A DNA stretch of 64,000 nt from Herbiconiux ginsengi. Lineage in GTDB: Bacteria; Actinomycetota; Actinomycetes; Actinomycetales; Microbacteriaceae. The translations under genes were made by a program, and so were the position numbers. Below the pieces are notes generated by a model. It ran no database searches and had not been told where the DNA came from. It saw only the letters and a list, made by a program, of their open reading frames with translations. The stretch lies in assembly GCF_900107435.1 (NCBI RefSeq), contig NZ_FNPZ01000001.1, positions 1,026,960 through 1,090,959 on the forward strand. Direction: 5' to 3'. Numbering within the stretch: the first letter of the stretch is position 1; every line of letters starts with the position of its first letter. Shown one piece after another: positions 1 through 7,813 of this stretch.

Positions 1-1
1 C

Positions 2-64
2 GGTGGCGAGGTGCCGCGCAGCACCCTCATCCCCACCCGCCTGATCGTGCGCGGTTCGGCCTAG
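2..64 (+). CDS. C-terminal end of a LacI-family regulator (partial)
   Basis: The first bases read in one open frame to a TAG stop at 62-64 and encode 20 residues ending in IPTRLIVRGSA. That resembles the tail of LacI/GalR sugar-binding domains, which commonly end in a LPTELVVRGS-like string. The rest of the gene lies to the left of the window, so ligand and operator cannot be judged. The identification rests on a very short match. Confidence 0.55.
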   Translation, partial: GGEVPRSTLIPTRLIVRGSA

Positions 65-177
65 CCGGGCACCGCTTCGCCGATCGGGTAGCAGCCGAGT
101 CATTCGACTGATCCCCCCGCCGCGGCAGACGATGATCCTTGTTCGAAGGTGAACGACCGACGAACGAGGGAGTGATC

Positions 178-324
178 ATGACCGTCACGCTCATCACCGG
201 GGCCAACAAGGGAGGGGCCGCTCCTTGTCGCGGATGCGTGCGGCGGCGGCCGCGACCGACGTCCTCGTCAACAATGCCGGCATCTGGCACCTTCCACGAG
301 GCCGCCGGCACCTTGGCCTGGTGA
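178..324 (+). pseudogene. Remnant of a short-chain dehydrogenase (SDR)
   Basis: Starting at the ATG at 178 the DNA encodes MTVTLITGANKG, identical to the first 12 residues of the intact SDR at 8452-9159 and containing its nucleotide-binding turn. Immediately afterwards the frame is lost. In another frame the text TDVLVNNAGIW appears, which is the SDR NNAG motif that should lie about 70 residues further on. The Ser-Tyr-Lys catalytic part is absent. This is a gene with a large internal deletion and at least one frameshift. It is followed by the dehydrogenase at 369. No functional product is expected. Confidence 0.8.
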
Positions 325-368
325 CCACCTCTTCGGCCTGCCCGCACACGAATGAAAGGAAGAGTGAG

Positions 369-1217
369 ATGACCGACGCAACGACCCGTCCCGCGATCGG
401 ATTCGTAGGACTCGGCGACCAAGGTGCTCCGATCGCCCAAGCGATCGTCGACGGAGGTTTCCCCCTCCACGTCTGGGCCAGACACGAGTCCTCCTACGCC
501 GCGTTGGGCGAGCGCGAGTTCGTCCGGCACACGACCGTGGAGGAGATGGCAGCCGCCAGCGACATCGTCTCGCTGTGCGTCCCTGAGGACTCGGACGTGC
601 TCGCGCTCGCCGGCGACGGCGGCCTGCTGGCCGCGATGAAGCCCGGCAGCATCCTGGTCAACCACAGCACAGGACTCCCCGCCGAAGCCCGGCACCTCGC
701 CCGGCTCGCCGCGCCACATCAGGTCGACGTGCTCGACGCCCCGGTCAGCGGCGGCAACGCGGTCGCGCTGGCTCGGCAGCTCACGACGATCGTGGGCGGC
801 GACGACGCCGCGGTCGCCCGCGCCACCCCGGTCTTCGACACCTTCTCCAAGAGTGTGATCCACGCCGGCCCGGTCGGCTCCGGACAGTACGGGAAGCTCT
901 TCAACAACGCACTCATGATGATGAACCACAAGAACGTCATCGACATCATGGCGCTCGCCGGCGCACTCGACCTCCCGACTGCCGGGATGCTCGATGTTCT
1001 CCGCACCGGCTCGGCCACCAGTTTCGCGTTGCAGGCCATCGGCCCGTCGATCACGCTCGAGAACGTCGACCATCTCGTGCCCCTCGAGCTCATCGACATG
1101 GGCCTGTTCGCCACGGCCACCGAGACACTCGGCGACGCCCGCGACGCCGTCGTCGAGCGAGCACTCGCCGGAGCGAACGGACTGTCAGGCCTCACCGCGC
1201 TCGCTCTCACGAAGTGA
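369..1217 (+). CDS. NAD(P)-dependent beta-hydroxyacid dehydrogenase, 6PGDH/HIBADH family
   Basis: 282 residues, normal for the 3-hydroxyisobutyrate dehydrogenase/tartronate semialdehyde reductase family. The N-terminus has the Rossmann fingerprint GFVGLGDQGAPIA and a DAPVSGG substrate-loop motif follows near residue 120. The family lysine appears in GQYGKLFNNALMM near residue 175. The C-terminal half is the helical 6PGDH-type domain. The ATG at 369 follows a GGAAG ribosome site; upstream in-frame codons would run into the SDR remnant. Substrate is unknown. The stop lies inside the antisense hydrolase remnant, as if this gene sits between two decayed genes. Confidence 0.85.
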   Translation: MTDATTRPAIGFVGLGDQGAPIAQAIVDGGFPLHVWARHESSYAALGEREFVRHTTVEEMAAASDIVSLCVPEDSDVLALAGDGGLLAAMKPGSILVNHSTGLPAEARHLARLAAPHQVDVLDAPVSGGNAVALARQLTTIVGGDDAAVARATPVFDTFSKSVIHAGPVGSGQYGKLFNNALMMMNHKNVIDIMALAGALDLPTAGMLDVLRTGSATSFALQAIGPSITLENVDHLVPLELIDMGLFATATETLGDARDAVVERALAGANGLSGLTALALTK

Positions 1218-1389
1218 GCGCGCGGGCGTTCTGCACCGCGGTCACCGCGATGCCCTCGTCGTGCAGCGGGGGGATGACGTCAGCCCACGACGACCCGTCC
1301 GCATAGGCGCCGTGCACCAGCACGACACGGGCGGCGGATGCCGCAGACCCGGCTGATGCCGCCTCTCTCGAGTTGTCATCCGATGGCAT
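1207..1389 (-). pseudogene. Truncated alpha/beta-hydrolase, N-terminal fragment
   Basis: 60 residues including VVLVHGAYADGSSWADVIP and VTAVQN, closely matching the first 50 residues of the intact hydrolase at 9188-9910. The frame stops at the end of the neighbouring dehydrogenase gene, before the nucleophile elbow, so catalytic Ser, Asp and His are all absent. Its ATG at 1389 overlaps the stop region of the DUF1275 gene, implying it was once the last gene of that operon. It is a decayed copy and probably not functional. Confidence 0.75.
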
Positions 1390-2089
1390 TGCTGCTCCTC
1401 TCATTCAGGTGGCTTTTCTCATCGGACCGCCAAGCGCTCACCAGCAGCAGCAGTCCGACTGTGGCCGGCACGATCGGCAGCACGGCGCCCAAGGTCGTGT
1501 CGATGCCGATCAACAGCGAACCGCACAGCGCCCCGGCGACGAGCGCGACGATCACCCCGATCCGGGTGACCCCGGCCTGCTCGTTCTTGTCGACGAAGTC
1601 GCTGACGAGATTGGTGATCGTGCCGGTGACGTAGGTGGTGCTCACGCCCGACCGGGACTCGATGCGTTTCGAGACGCCCGTCTGCATCGCCATCGCGAAC
1701 CCGGAGAGCGCGATGAGCGGGGCCTGGTCGACCATGCTCGAGCGGTCGGGGGCGAGAACCCATCCGATGAGAACGGCGACCTGGGCGGCGAGGCCGAGCG
1801 CCAGGACGGCCGTCAGCCGCCTCGGCCCGGGCGAGGGCCGCGCGATCGCGAGGGCGATGGAGAGACCGATCACGAACGCGATGATCGCGACGATCACCCC
1901 CACGATCATCGAGGGGTAGTTCGGCCGCTCGGTCAGCCCGGCCAGCACCAGGTTCCCGGTCATGTTCGCCGTGAACACCCCGCCGAGCAGCAGGAACGCG
2001 AACGCATCGGTCGCGCCCGCCGCGAACGACAGCACCAGGGCGATGATCGTCGACTGTGGTCGATGATCCCGTGGGGGCGGTGTCGTCAT
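1376..2089 (-). CDS. DUF1275 (YoaK-type) integral membrane protein
   Basis: 237 residues with about six hydrophobic segments. The N-terminal signature FAAGATDAFAFLLLGGVFTANMTGN is the DUF1275 hallmark (shown here only to mark position, residues 19-43). Function in the family is unknown. It lies 10 bp downstream of the AEC transporter gene and has a GAGG ribosome site, so the two are probably cotranscribed. The end overlaps the start of the hydrolase remnant. Confidence 0.85.
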   Translation of the reverse strand: MTTPPPRDHRPQSTIIALVLSFAAGATDAFAFLLLGGVFTANMTGNLVLAGLTERPNYPSMIVGVIVAIIAFVIGLSIALAIARPSPGPRRLTAVLALGLAAQVAVLIGWVLAPDRSSMVDQAPLIALSGFAMAMQTGVSKRIESRSGVSTTYVTGTITNLVSDFVDKNEQAGVTRIGVIVALVAGALCGSLLIGIDTTLGAVLPIVPATVGLLLLVSAWRSDEKSHLNERSSNAIG

Positions 2090-2099
2090 GGCGGTTTCC

Positions 2100-3026
2100 T
2101 CACAACGCGGGCAGCAGCAGGATCACGATCGAGAGCGTGACGATCGAGAGCAGGGTCGAATAGAACAGGGTCGCGCCGGCCAGCCCTGGGTCGATGCGGC
2201 TCCTCAGCGCCAGCAGCACTCCGAAGAACCCGGACGGGACCGCGAGCAGCAAGACCGTCTCGGCGGCCATCGTGCTCGGCATGCCGACGAGCTTCACGAC
2301 GGCGATGGCGAGCAGGGGCCGGATGACGCCGCCGATGATCGTCGACACGGCGACGTTCGGGGTGAGCTTCAGCTTCTGCGACGACAGCACGAGCCCGGTG
2401 AGGAACAGCGCCAGCCCAGCCGTGAGCATCCCGATCTCCGACAGCGTGCTGGAGGCGAGCCCGGGAAACGGCAACCCGAACAGACTCCACGCGATACCCG
2501 CGATCGGCGCGATCACCACGGGCGACCGGAGCGCCCGAAGGATCGCCCGGAGGATGCTCGGCCGGTGGGCACCGCCACTCGCGCGACCGATGATCGCGAT
2601 CGTGGCGGGCGAGACGGTGATCGTGCCGACCGCGAGCGACACCGCCACCGCGAGCTGACCGGTGCTGCCGAGCACCGAGTCGGCCAGGGGCAGCCCGACG
2701 GCCGCGGTGTTCGGGAACGCCACGGTGAGCGCCTGGATCGCCGCTGCCGACGTGGCCTGCTTGAAGATCCGCCGTTGCAGCACGAAGACCCCGACGTAGG
2801 TGACGACCATCACCAGCAGCACGACACCGGCGACCGCACCGTGCTCGATCACATCAGCGCGCTTCGAACCGGCGAGTATGGTGAACAGCGCGATCGGCAG
2901 GGCGATCGACATCACCAGCGTGTTGAAGCCGTCGACGTGGGTGTTCGAGATCAGCCGCGACTTGCCGGCGGCATAGCCGACCGCCAGCGCGAAGAACACG
3001 GGTAGCAGACCCTCGGCGATCTCCAT
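2100..3026 (-). CDS. AEC-family transporter (auxin efflux carrier/malonate permease type)
   Basis: 308 residues with about ten membrane segments in two halves, the pattern of the AEC family (MdcF/YwkB-like permeases). The N-terminus GLLPVFFALAVGYAAGK is the usual first helix of the family. Members move small organic acids, but the substrate cannot be read from sequence. It lies between the DUF1275 gene and the bicupin gene on the same strand. A GGAGG site precedes ATG 3026 at rather long spacing. The adjacent oxalate-decarboxylase-like cupin makes a dicarboxylate substrate a reasonable guess. Confidence 0.85.
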   Translation of the reverse strand: MEIAEGLLPVFFALAVGYAAGKSRLISNTHVDGFNTLVMSIALPIALFTILAGSKRADVIEHGAVAGVVLLVMVVTYVGVFVLQRRIFKQATSAAAIQALTVAFPNTAAVGLPLADSVLGSTGQLAVAVSLAVGTITVSPATIAIIGRASGGAHRPSILRAILRALRSPVVIAPIAGIAWSLFGLPFPGLASSTLSEIGMLTAGLALFLTGLVLSSQKLKLTPNVAVSTIIGGVIRPLLAIAVVKLVGMPSTMAAETVLLLAVPSGFFGVLLALRSRIDPGLAGATLFYSTLLSIVTLSIVILLLPAL

Positions 3027-3087
3027 GTGGTGCGCTCAACCTCCGATGAGTCTGCAGCTGGGACTGCCTGCGATCGGCTGACCCGGG

Positions 3088-4134
3088 TCAGGGCACATCG
3101 GCGTCGACGACAGGGTCGCGCGGATTCACCCGGCCGACCAGAAGGGGATCAACGGGCGTGAAGGGGAACTCGGGCAGGTCGGCGAGCGGCATCCGGAAGG
3201 CGGCTGCGAGAACCTCGCGCGAGAAAGCGGAGGCCGTCGCACGGTACCCCACGTCGCCCGGCGTGGCCTGGTCGAAGAAGATCAGGAAATGGATGTCGTC
3301 ATCGCCGAGCACTTCGATGTGATGCGGGTACGCGCGCGGCACGAAGTAGACGTCTCCCGGCGCCAGTTCGTAGGTGTCGAGTCGCCCATCGGGATCGAGG
3401 ATCGTCATCCGCGCGTGGCCGCTGCGCACGTAACCCATCTCCCCGGTCACGGGATGCCAGTGCGGCTCGCGCATTCCCGTGTGCTTCACCCGGAGGCTGT
3501 ACATGGAGATGTCCTCGAGAGCGGCCCAGAACTGCCGGCGGGCGAGACGTGCACTGCCGAACGGGTAGTCGAGGGGCGGTTTCTGGCCCTCGATATCGAA
3601 GTGGCGGCTGTTCGGCAGCGACGCCGTGTCGGGAATCGTCGGGCTCGTCTCGCGACGCACGATCTGCGCCGCGGGCGTGCGCAGAAATCGTTCGAATCGT
3701 GAGGCCGGCAGGTCGTAGGTGTTTCCCAGCACGGCGGGCGTCATCGCCATGAAGCTGTCCTGCAAAGAAAACACCTGGGGCGCTTCGGAACGGATCGCGA
3801 GGATCAGTTCGGCCTCCTCGTCGCCGATGTTCTCGATGTGGTAGATCGCGCCCGATTCGACCAGGTACATGTGGCCCTCGGTGAGGACGGATGCCGAGAA
3901 GCTGTCGGCGTTGCCGAGCGTGGAGACGAGCACGGTGCCCCGCACGCAGTATCCGAGAAGGTTGGCGTTGGCGTTCCATTGCGGCTCTCTGATCGCCGAG
4001 GGCGCGAGCAGCACGCGTTTGATCGACAGGTTCTGAAGCAGCGGAAAGCTGTGCCGGGTGATCTCCGTGACGCTTCCGTGCTCGTTCTCGAACCCCGGGG
4101 TCTGGAACACCGACCTCACATGGCGCGCAGTCAT
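3088..4134 (-). CDS. Bicupin protein, oxalate-decarboxylase-like
   Basis: 348 residues with two cupin domains (about residues 35-125 and 200-300). The second has an intact metal-site motif, REPHWHPVTGEMGY, followed later by PHHIE, giving His, His, Glu and His ligands as in oxalate decarboxylase. In the first domain the matching segment reads REPQWNANANLLGY, so both histidines are replaced and this site should not bind metal. It therefore has one active site rather than the two of classical OxdC. ATG 4134 has a strong GGAGGGAGAATC ribosome site. Cotranscription with the AEC transporter suggests carboxylic-acid metabolism; the substrate is inferred only. Confidence 0.8.
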   Translation of the reverse strand: MTARHVRSVFQTPGFENEHGSVTEITRHSFPLLQNLSIKRVLLAPSAIREPQWNANANLLGYCVRGTVLVSTLGNADSFSASVLTEGHMYLVESGAIYHIENIGDEEAELILAIRSEAPQVFSLQDSFMAMTPAVLGNTYDLPASRFERFLRTPAAQIVRRETSPTIPDTASLPNSRHFDIEGQKPPLDYPFGSARLARRQFWAALEDISMYSLRVKHTGMREPHWHPVTGEMGYVRSGHARMTILDPDGRLDTYELAPGDVYFVPRAYPHHIEVLGDDDIHFLIFFDQATPGDVGYRATASAFSREVLAAAFRMPLADLPEFPFTPVDPLLVGRVNPRDPVVDADVP

Positions 4135-4136
4135 GA

Positions 4137-4230
4137 TTCTCCCTCCGACGACGTCTCCCCGTCACGCGGATCGCGACAGAAACAGCACAGCACGGCGGCG
4201 CCATGCGTGCCTCCGACGAATGACTCGATT
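4137..4230 (-). repeat. Leader duplicate A, upstream of the bicupin operon
   Basis: About 94 bp directly upstream of the bicupin start. It aligns with 10613-10705 upstream of the TMEM175-type gene: 15 identical bases at the start-proximal end (TTCTCCCTCCGACGA on the + strand), a shared CAGCACAGCACG core, then GCCTC and TGACTCG blocks. By eye roughly two thirds of positions agree. It looks like a duplicated promoter/5'-leader. The rest of the gap to 4339 shows nothing else recognisable. Confidence 0.6.
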
Positions 4231-4339
4231 ACGCCGCAACGCCCTGCGCCGGAATGGGAACGGACGTGACGGTGCCGTCTCAGGGTCTGATCTCGGTCAT
4301 GGCACCGGTTGAGAGGACAGGCGAGTACTTCTCGTGGGT

Positions 4340-5059
4340 CTAGTGCAGCTGGCCTCCAGCAGGATGAGACGCGCCCCCTCCGGTCGCCAATCGCATGAGA
4401 TCCGTGTCGAAGTCCAGGTCGGTCGAGCGCTCTGCGCGCACGGCGCGGCCGGCGAACCCGTGGCGGTGCTGAGCCCACGTGGCATCGGTGATCCGTTCGC
4501 CGACTCGGCTGATCAGCATCTGGGCGAGTTCCGTCGCCGCCCTCCTGACGCGGGCGCTCAGTTCGGGCGAGCCCCAGTCCTCCGGCGCAGCGAAGACGGA
4601 CGTGGGCGTCGGCAACGCACGCATGAACGCGAGCAGCGGACGGAGCTGACCATCGAGCACCATCGCGTGCCGGCTCGACTCGGCTGTCGCGCTGAGGATC
4701 ACGGGTGTGGCGATCAGCAGATCTTCGTCCAGCACATCCACGAACGATTTGAGCAGCCCACTGATCCCGGCTTTGTACACCGGCGTGGCCACGATGACCG
4801 CATCCGCGGCCGCGACGGTTGCGATCGCCTCTTCCAGGGCTGCACTGGTCAGTCGCGACGTCACGGATCGGGCGATGTCCACCGCCAACGGCGCAAGCTC
4901 GACGAACTGGATCTCGCCCGCGGCACCCGCTGCTTCCACTGCGCCCAGCGACTGTTCGGCGATTCGAGCGGCGAGCATCCGCGTCGAGGAGGGATCGCTC
5001 ACCCCGGCCGTCACGACCGCGATTCGGAGCACCGTGCCCGATTGACCGAGAGCATCCAT
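4340..5059 (-). CDS. NADPH-dependent FMN reductase, CE1759-like partner of an LLM monooxygenase
   Basis: 239 residues, flavodoxin-like FMN reductase fold. Visible features are the N-terminal IAVVTAGVSDPSST phosphate-binding loop and the ATPVYKAGISGLLKSFVD segment of this family. It would supply reduced FMN to the flavin-dependent monooxygenase encoded immediately upstream; the stop of that gene and this ATG are 3 bp apart. This pairing matches what I recall of the CE1758/CE1759 two-gene arrangement in actinobacteria. The physiological substrate of the pair is unknown. Confidence 0.8.
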   Translation of the reverse strand: MDALGQSGTVLRIAVVTAGVSDPSSTRMLAARIAEQSLGAVEAAGAAGEIQFVELAPLAVDIARSVTSRLTSAALEEAIATVAAADAVIVATPVYKAGISGLLKSFVDVLDEDLLIATPVILSATAESSRHAMVLDGQLRPLLAFMRALPTPTSVFAAPEDWGSPELSARVRRAATELAQMLISRVGERITDATWAQHRHGFAGRAVRAERSTDLDFDTDLMRLATGGGASHPAGGQLH

Positions 5060-5062
5060 CGG

Positions 5063-6253
5063 TCAGCCCACCTGCGGATAGTTGGGGCGGTACGCAGGAT
5101 CGCCGTCGCGGTAGGGAGACGTGCCCGTCACGTTGTCTCCCCGGTTCGCGCTGGGGCGTGGACGGCGGGGTGCGGCGTCGCCGTACTTCTCCCGCATCAG
5201 ACTCGCGTGGGTCGGCGCCTCGGCGGCGGCCGGTGAACGCCTGGCGGCCATCTCCTTGCGGAGCACCGGAACGACCTCGGTGCCGAGCAACTCGACCTGC
5301 TCGAGCGCCATTTCGACGGGCAGTCCACCGAGGTCGACGTTCCACAGTTGTCGCTGGTAGTCACCGAAGGCCTCCCGGAAGGTCATGGTCTTGTCGATCG
5401 CTTCCTGGGGGCTGCCGACCGACATCGGTGTGAGCTCCTTGTACTCCTCCAGCGAGGAGTTCATGCCGTAGATCTGCGCGTTCTCGAAGTAAGGACGGTA
5501 GGTGTCCAGGGCATCCTGCGAACGACGAGCGAGAAACGCCTGACCACCGAGGCCGACGATGGCCTGCTCCTTGGTGCCGTGCCCGTAGTGCTCGAATCGC
5601 TCGCGGTACAGATTCACCAGGGGAACGAAGTGGAAGTTCGGCGCCAGCACGTTGTTGGCGAAGTATCCGTTGCCGTAGTACGCCGCCTGTTCGGCAATCT
5701 CCGGACTCCGGATCGCCCCGTGCCAGACAAACGGCGGCACGTCGTCCAGCGGCCGCGGCGTGGAGGTGAACCCCTGCAGGGCCGTGCGGAACTCGCCCTC
5801 CCAGTCCACGACGTCCTGCCGCCACAGCTGATGCAGGAGGTTGTAGTTCTCGAGCGCGAGGTGCAGCCCCTTGCGGATGTCCTTGCCGAACCAGGGGTAG
5901 ACCGGCACAGTATTCCCTCGGCCGACCATGAGATCGGTTCGGCCCTTCGCCAGGTGCTGTAGCAGCGCGTACTCCTCGGCGACCTTGACGGGATCGTTCG
6001 TCGTGATGAGCGTCACCGACGTGGACAGCAGGATCTGCTTCGTCACGGCGGCGATGTGGGACAGAAGGATCGGGGGTGACGACGAGACGAATGGGGGATT
6101 GTGGTGCTCCCCCACTGCGAACACATCAAGGCCGACCTCGTCGGCGCGTTGCGCGATCTGCACCAGGGCATCGATCCGCTCCGCTTCGGTCGGCGTGTAG
6201 TCCCGCACCGGGTCGCGGGTCACATCGCTGACCGAGAAGATTCCGAACTGCAT
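5063..6253 (-). CDS. LLM-class flavin-dependent monooxygenase (CE1758-like)
   Basis: 396 residues, luciferase-like TIM barrel. Recognisable segments are GLDVFAVGEHHNPPF near residue 45 and the phosphate-binding LMVGRGNTVPVYPWFG near residue 105. The start is set at ATG 6253 because AAGGAG lies just upstream and the protein begins MQFGIFSV as the family does; an upstream extension has no family similarity. It is expressed divergently from wrbA, with a shared palindrome between. It is predicted to oxygenate an unknown small molecule with FMNH2 from the partner reductase. Confidence 0.85.
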   Translation of the reverse strand: MQFGIFSVSDVTRDPVRDYTPTEAERIDALVQIAQRADEVGLDVFAVGEHHNPPFVSSSPPILLSHIAAVTKQILLSTSVTLITTNDPVKVAEEYALLQHLAKGRTDLMVGRGNTVPVYPWFGKDIRKGLHLALENYNLLHQLWRQDVVDWEGEFRTALQGFTSTPRPLDDVPPFVWHGAIRSPEIAEQAAYYGNGYFANNVLAPNFHFVPLVNLYRERFEHYGHGTKEQAIVGLGGQAFLARRSQDALDTYRPYFENAQIYGMNSSLEEYKELTPMSVGSPQEAIDKTMTFREAFGDYQRQLWNVDLGGLPVEMALEQVELLGTEVVPVLRKEMAARRSPAAAEAPTHASLMREKYGDAAPRRPRPSANRGDNVTGTSPYRDGDPAYRPNYPQVG

Positions 6254-6275
6254 GGCAGCTCCTTTCATTGGGTAT

Positions 6276-6311
6276 GGGAATTTAAATGCATGCGCAAGCA
6301 TTCTTATTCCC
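6276..6311. promoter_or_regulatory. Imperfect palindrome in the LLM/wrbA divergent promoter, likely MarR operator
   Basis: Arms at 6276-6289 and 6298-6311 are inverted repeats of GGGAATTTAAATGC agreeing at 11 of 14 positions, separated by ATGCGCAA. The core AATGC-N8-GCATT is perfect. The segment is strikingly AT-rich for this genome and sits midway between two divergent starts. A MarR gene closes the right-hand operon, so it is the natural candidate to bind here. Confidence 0.6.
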
Positions 6312-6338
6312 GAAAGATCCACCAAGCAAAGGAGAACA

Positions 6339-6953
6339 ATGTCCGACTCGATCAACGTCGCGATCGTCTACTACTCGTCCACCGGAACCGTCCATGAGCT
6401 CGCGGAGTCGGTGGCTGCCGGCGCAGCCGACGCCGGGGCCACCGTCCGTCTCCTCCGGGTGCAGGAGCTCGCACCGCAGGCCGTCATCGATTCGAACCCG
6501 GTCTGGGCCGCGCACGCGGCCGCCACCGGTCAGGTTCCGATCGCCACCGCCGCCGACCTCGAGTGGGCTGACGCCATCATCTTCGGTACCCCGACCCGGT
6601 TCGGGAACGTCGCCAGCCAGCTCAAGCAGTTCATCGACACGCTCGGCGGCCTCTGGGCCCGCGGACTGCTCGCGGACAAGGTCTACAGCGGCTTCACCTC
6701 GAGCGACACCAAGCACGGCGGGCAGGAGTCCACCCTGCTGGCGCTCTACAACACGGTGCACCACTTCGGCGGCATCCTCGTCGCCCCCGGCTACACCGAC
6801 CCGCTGAAGTTCAACGACGGCAATCCGTACGGCACCTCACACGTGCGCGCCCTGGGCGAGAACCCCGTCGACGACACGTCGCGGGAAGCCGCTGCCTACC
6901 AGGGCCGCCGTGTGGTGAACGTCGCCAAGGCGCTGAAGGCCGGCCGGGCCTGA
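6339..6953 (+). CDS. wrbA: NAD(P)H:quinone oxidoreductase, WrbA type
   Basis: 204 residues, standard WrbA length. The flavodoxin-type FMN loop YYSSTGTVHELAE lies at the N-terminus, FGTPTRFGNVASQLKQFID near residue 85 and the family segment FTSSDTKHGGQESTL near 120. WrbA enzymes reduce quinones by two electrons and so avoid semiquinone radicals. ATG 6339 has an AAAGGAG ribosome site. The SDR gene follows 37 bp later and a MarR regulator after that, which suggests a quinone or electrophile-responsive operon. Confidence 0.92.
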   Translation: MSDSINVAIVYYSSTGTVHELAESVAAGAADAGATVRLLRVQELAPQAVIDSNPVWAAHAAATGQVPIATAADLEWADAIIFGTPTRFGNVASQLKQFIDTLGGLWARGLLADKVYSGFTSSDTKHGGQESTLLALYNTVHHFGGILVAPGYTDPLKFNDGNPYGTSHVRALGENPVDDTSREAAAYQGRRVVNVAKALKAGRA

Positions 6954-6990
6954 GATCAAGCAACAGAACAATCGACTAAGGAGTTTTCAC

Positions 6991-7740
6991 ATGTCCGTTC
7001 CACAGACACACACTGGCCGGGTCGCCGTGATCACCGGCGCCGGCCGAGGCATCGGTCAAGCCCTGGCGCTCGGCCTCGCCGCACGCGGCGCCACCGTCGT
7101 CGCGGTCGACCTCCACCATCCCGACGAGACGATGTCTCTTCTCGGCGAGGCGGGCCACACCGGCCTCGGGCTCGTCGCAGACGTCTCCGACCCGGTTCAG
7201 ACCGCGGCCGTGGGCGATCGGATCGCCCGAGAGTTCGGTCACGCCGACATCCTCGTCAACAACGCCGGCATCTTCCCCTTCGTCGACATCGACGACCTGG
7301 ACTACGAGACCTGGCGGCGGGTGCTGGCCGTCAACCTGGACTCGCAGTTCTTGATGGTCAAGGCGGTTCTTCCCGCAATGAAAGCGGGACGTTGGGGCAG
7401 GATCATCAATCTCACGTCCAACTCCATCCTCAGCAACGCCTCCGGCATCTCGCACTACATGGCCAGCAAGATGGGCAACATCGGGTTCAGCCGAGGGCTT
7501 GCGAACGACCTCGCGCCGTTCGGCATCACGGTCAACGCCGTGGGACCCACACTGACGGTCACACCCGGTGTGCGCGAAGTCCACCCGCCCGAGGCACTCG
7601 TCGCCTTCGCGCAGGCGCAGGCGATCAAGCGCAACGGCCTGCCGGAAGACCTCGTCGGCACGGTCGCGTTCCTCTCCAGCGACGACGCCTCGTTCGTCAC
7701 CGGTCAGACCCTCATGGCCGACGGCGGCTACGCCCGCTGA
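6991..7740 (+). CDS. SDR-family oxidoreductase (3-oxoacyl-ACP reductase-like)
   Basis: 249 residues, classical SDR. Features in order: TGAGRGIG cofactor motif near residue 15, NNAGIF near 90, catalytic Ser in NLTSNS near 137 and YMASK near 153, so the triad is complete. The acidic residue at the end of strand 2 (VAVDLHH) favours NAD over NADP. An AAGGAG site precedes the ATG. It is followed by a strong hairpin, so it probably ends the wrbA transcript. The substrate is not evident. Confidence 0.85.
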   Translation: MSVPQTHTGRVAVITGAGRGIGQALALGLAARGATVVAVDLHHPDETMSLLGEAGHTGLGLVADVSDPVQTAAVGDRIAREFGHADILVNNAGIFPFVDIDDLDYETWRRVLAVNLDSQFLMVKAVLPAMKAGRWGRIINLTSNSILSNASGISHYMASKMGNIGFSRGLANDLAPFGITVNAVGPTLTVTPGVREVHPPEALVAFAQAQAIKRNGLPEDLVGTVAFLSSDDASFVTGQTLMADGGYAR

Positions 7741-7752
7741 CCCGCGCCGACA

Positions 7753-7802
7753 GCATCGAAGAAGGGGCCGCTCACAATGCCGAGCGGCCCCTTCTTCGAT
7801 GC
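7753..7802 (+). terminator. 20-bp perfect hairpin after the wrbA-SDR operon
   Basis: Arms 7753-7772 and 7783-7802 are perfectly complementary over 20 bp with a 10-nt loop. The stem contains GGGGCCGCT/AGCGGCCCC. No U-tract follows, as is usual for actinobacterial terminators. It ends 11 bp before the MarR start, so the regulator would need read-through or a promoter within the hairpin. Confidence 0.75.
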
Positions 7803-7813
7803 GAAAATGAGGG

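Noticed and set aside
1-4134. Mobile element carrying the dehydrogenase between the SDR and hydrolase remnants
   Set aside because: No transposase, terminal inverted repeat or target-site duplication was seen; recombination between duplicated loci explains the pattern without one.
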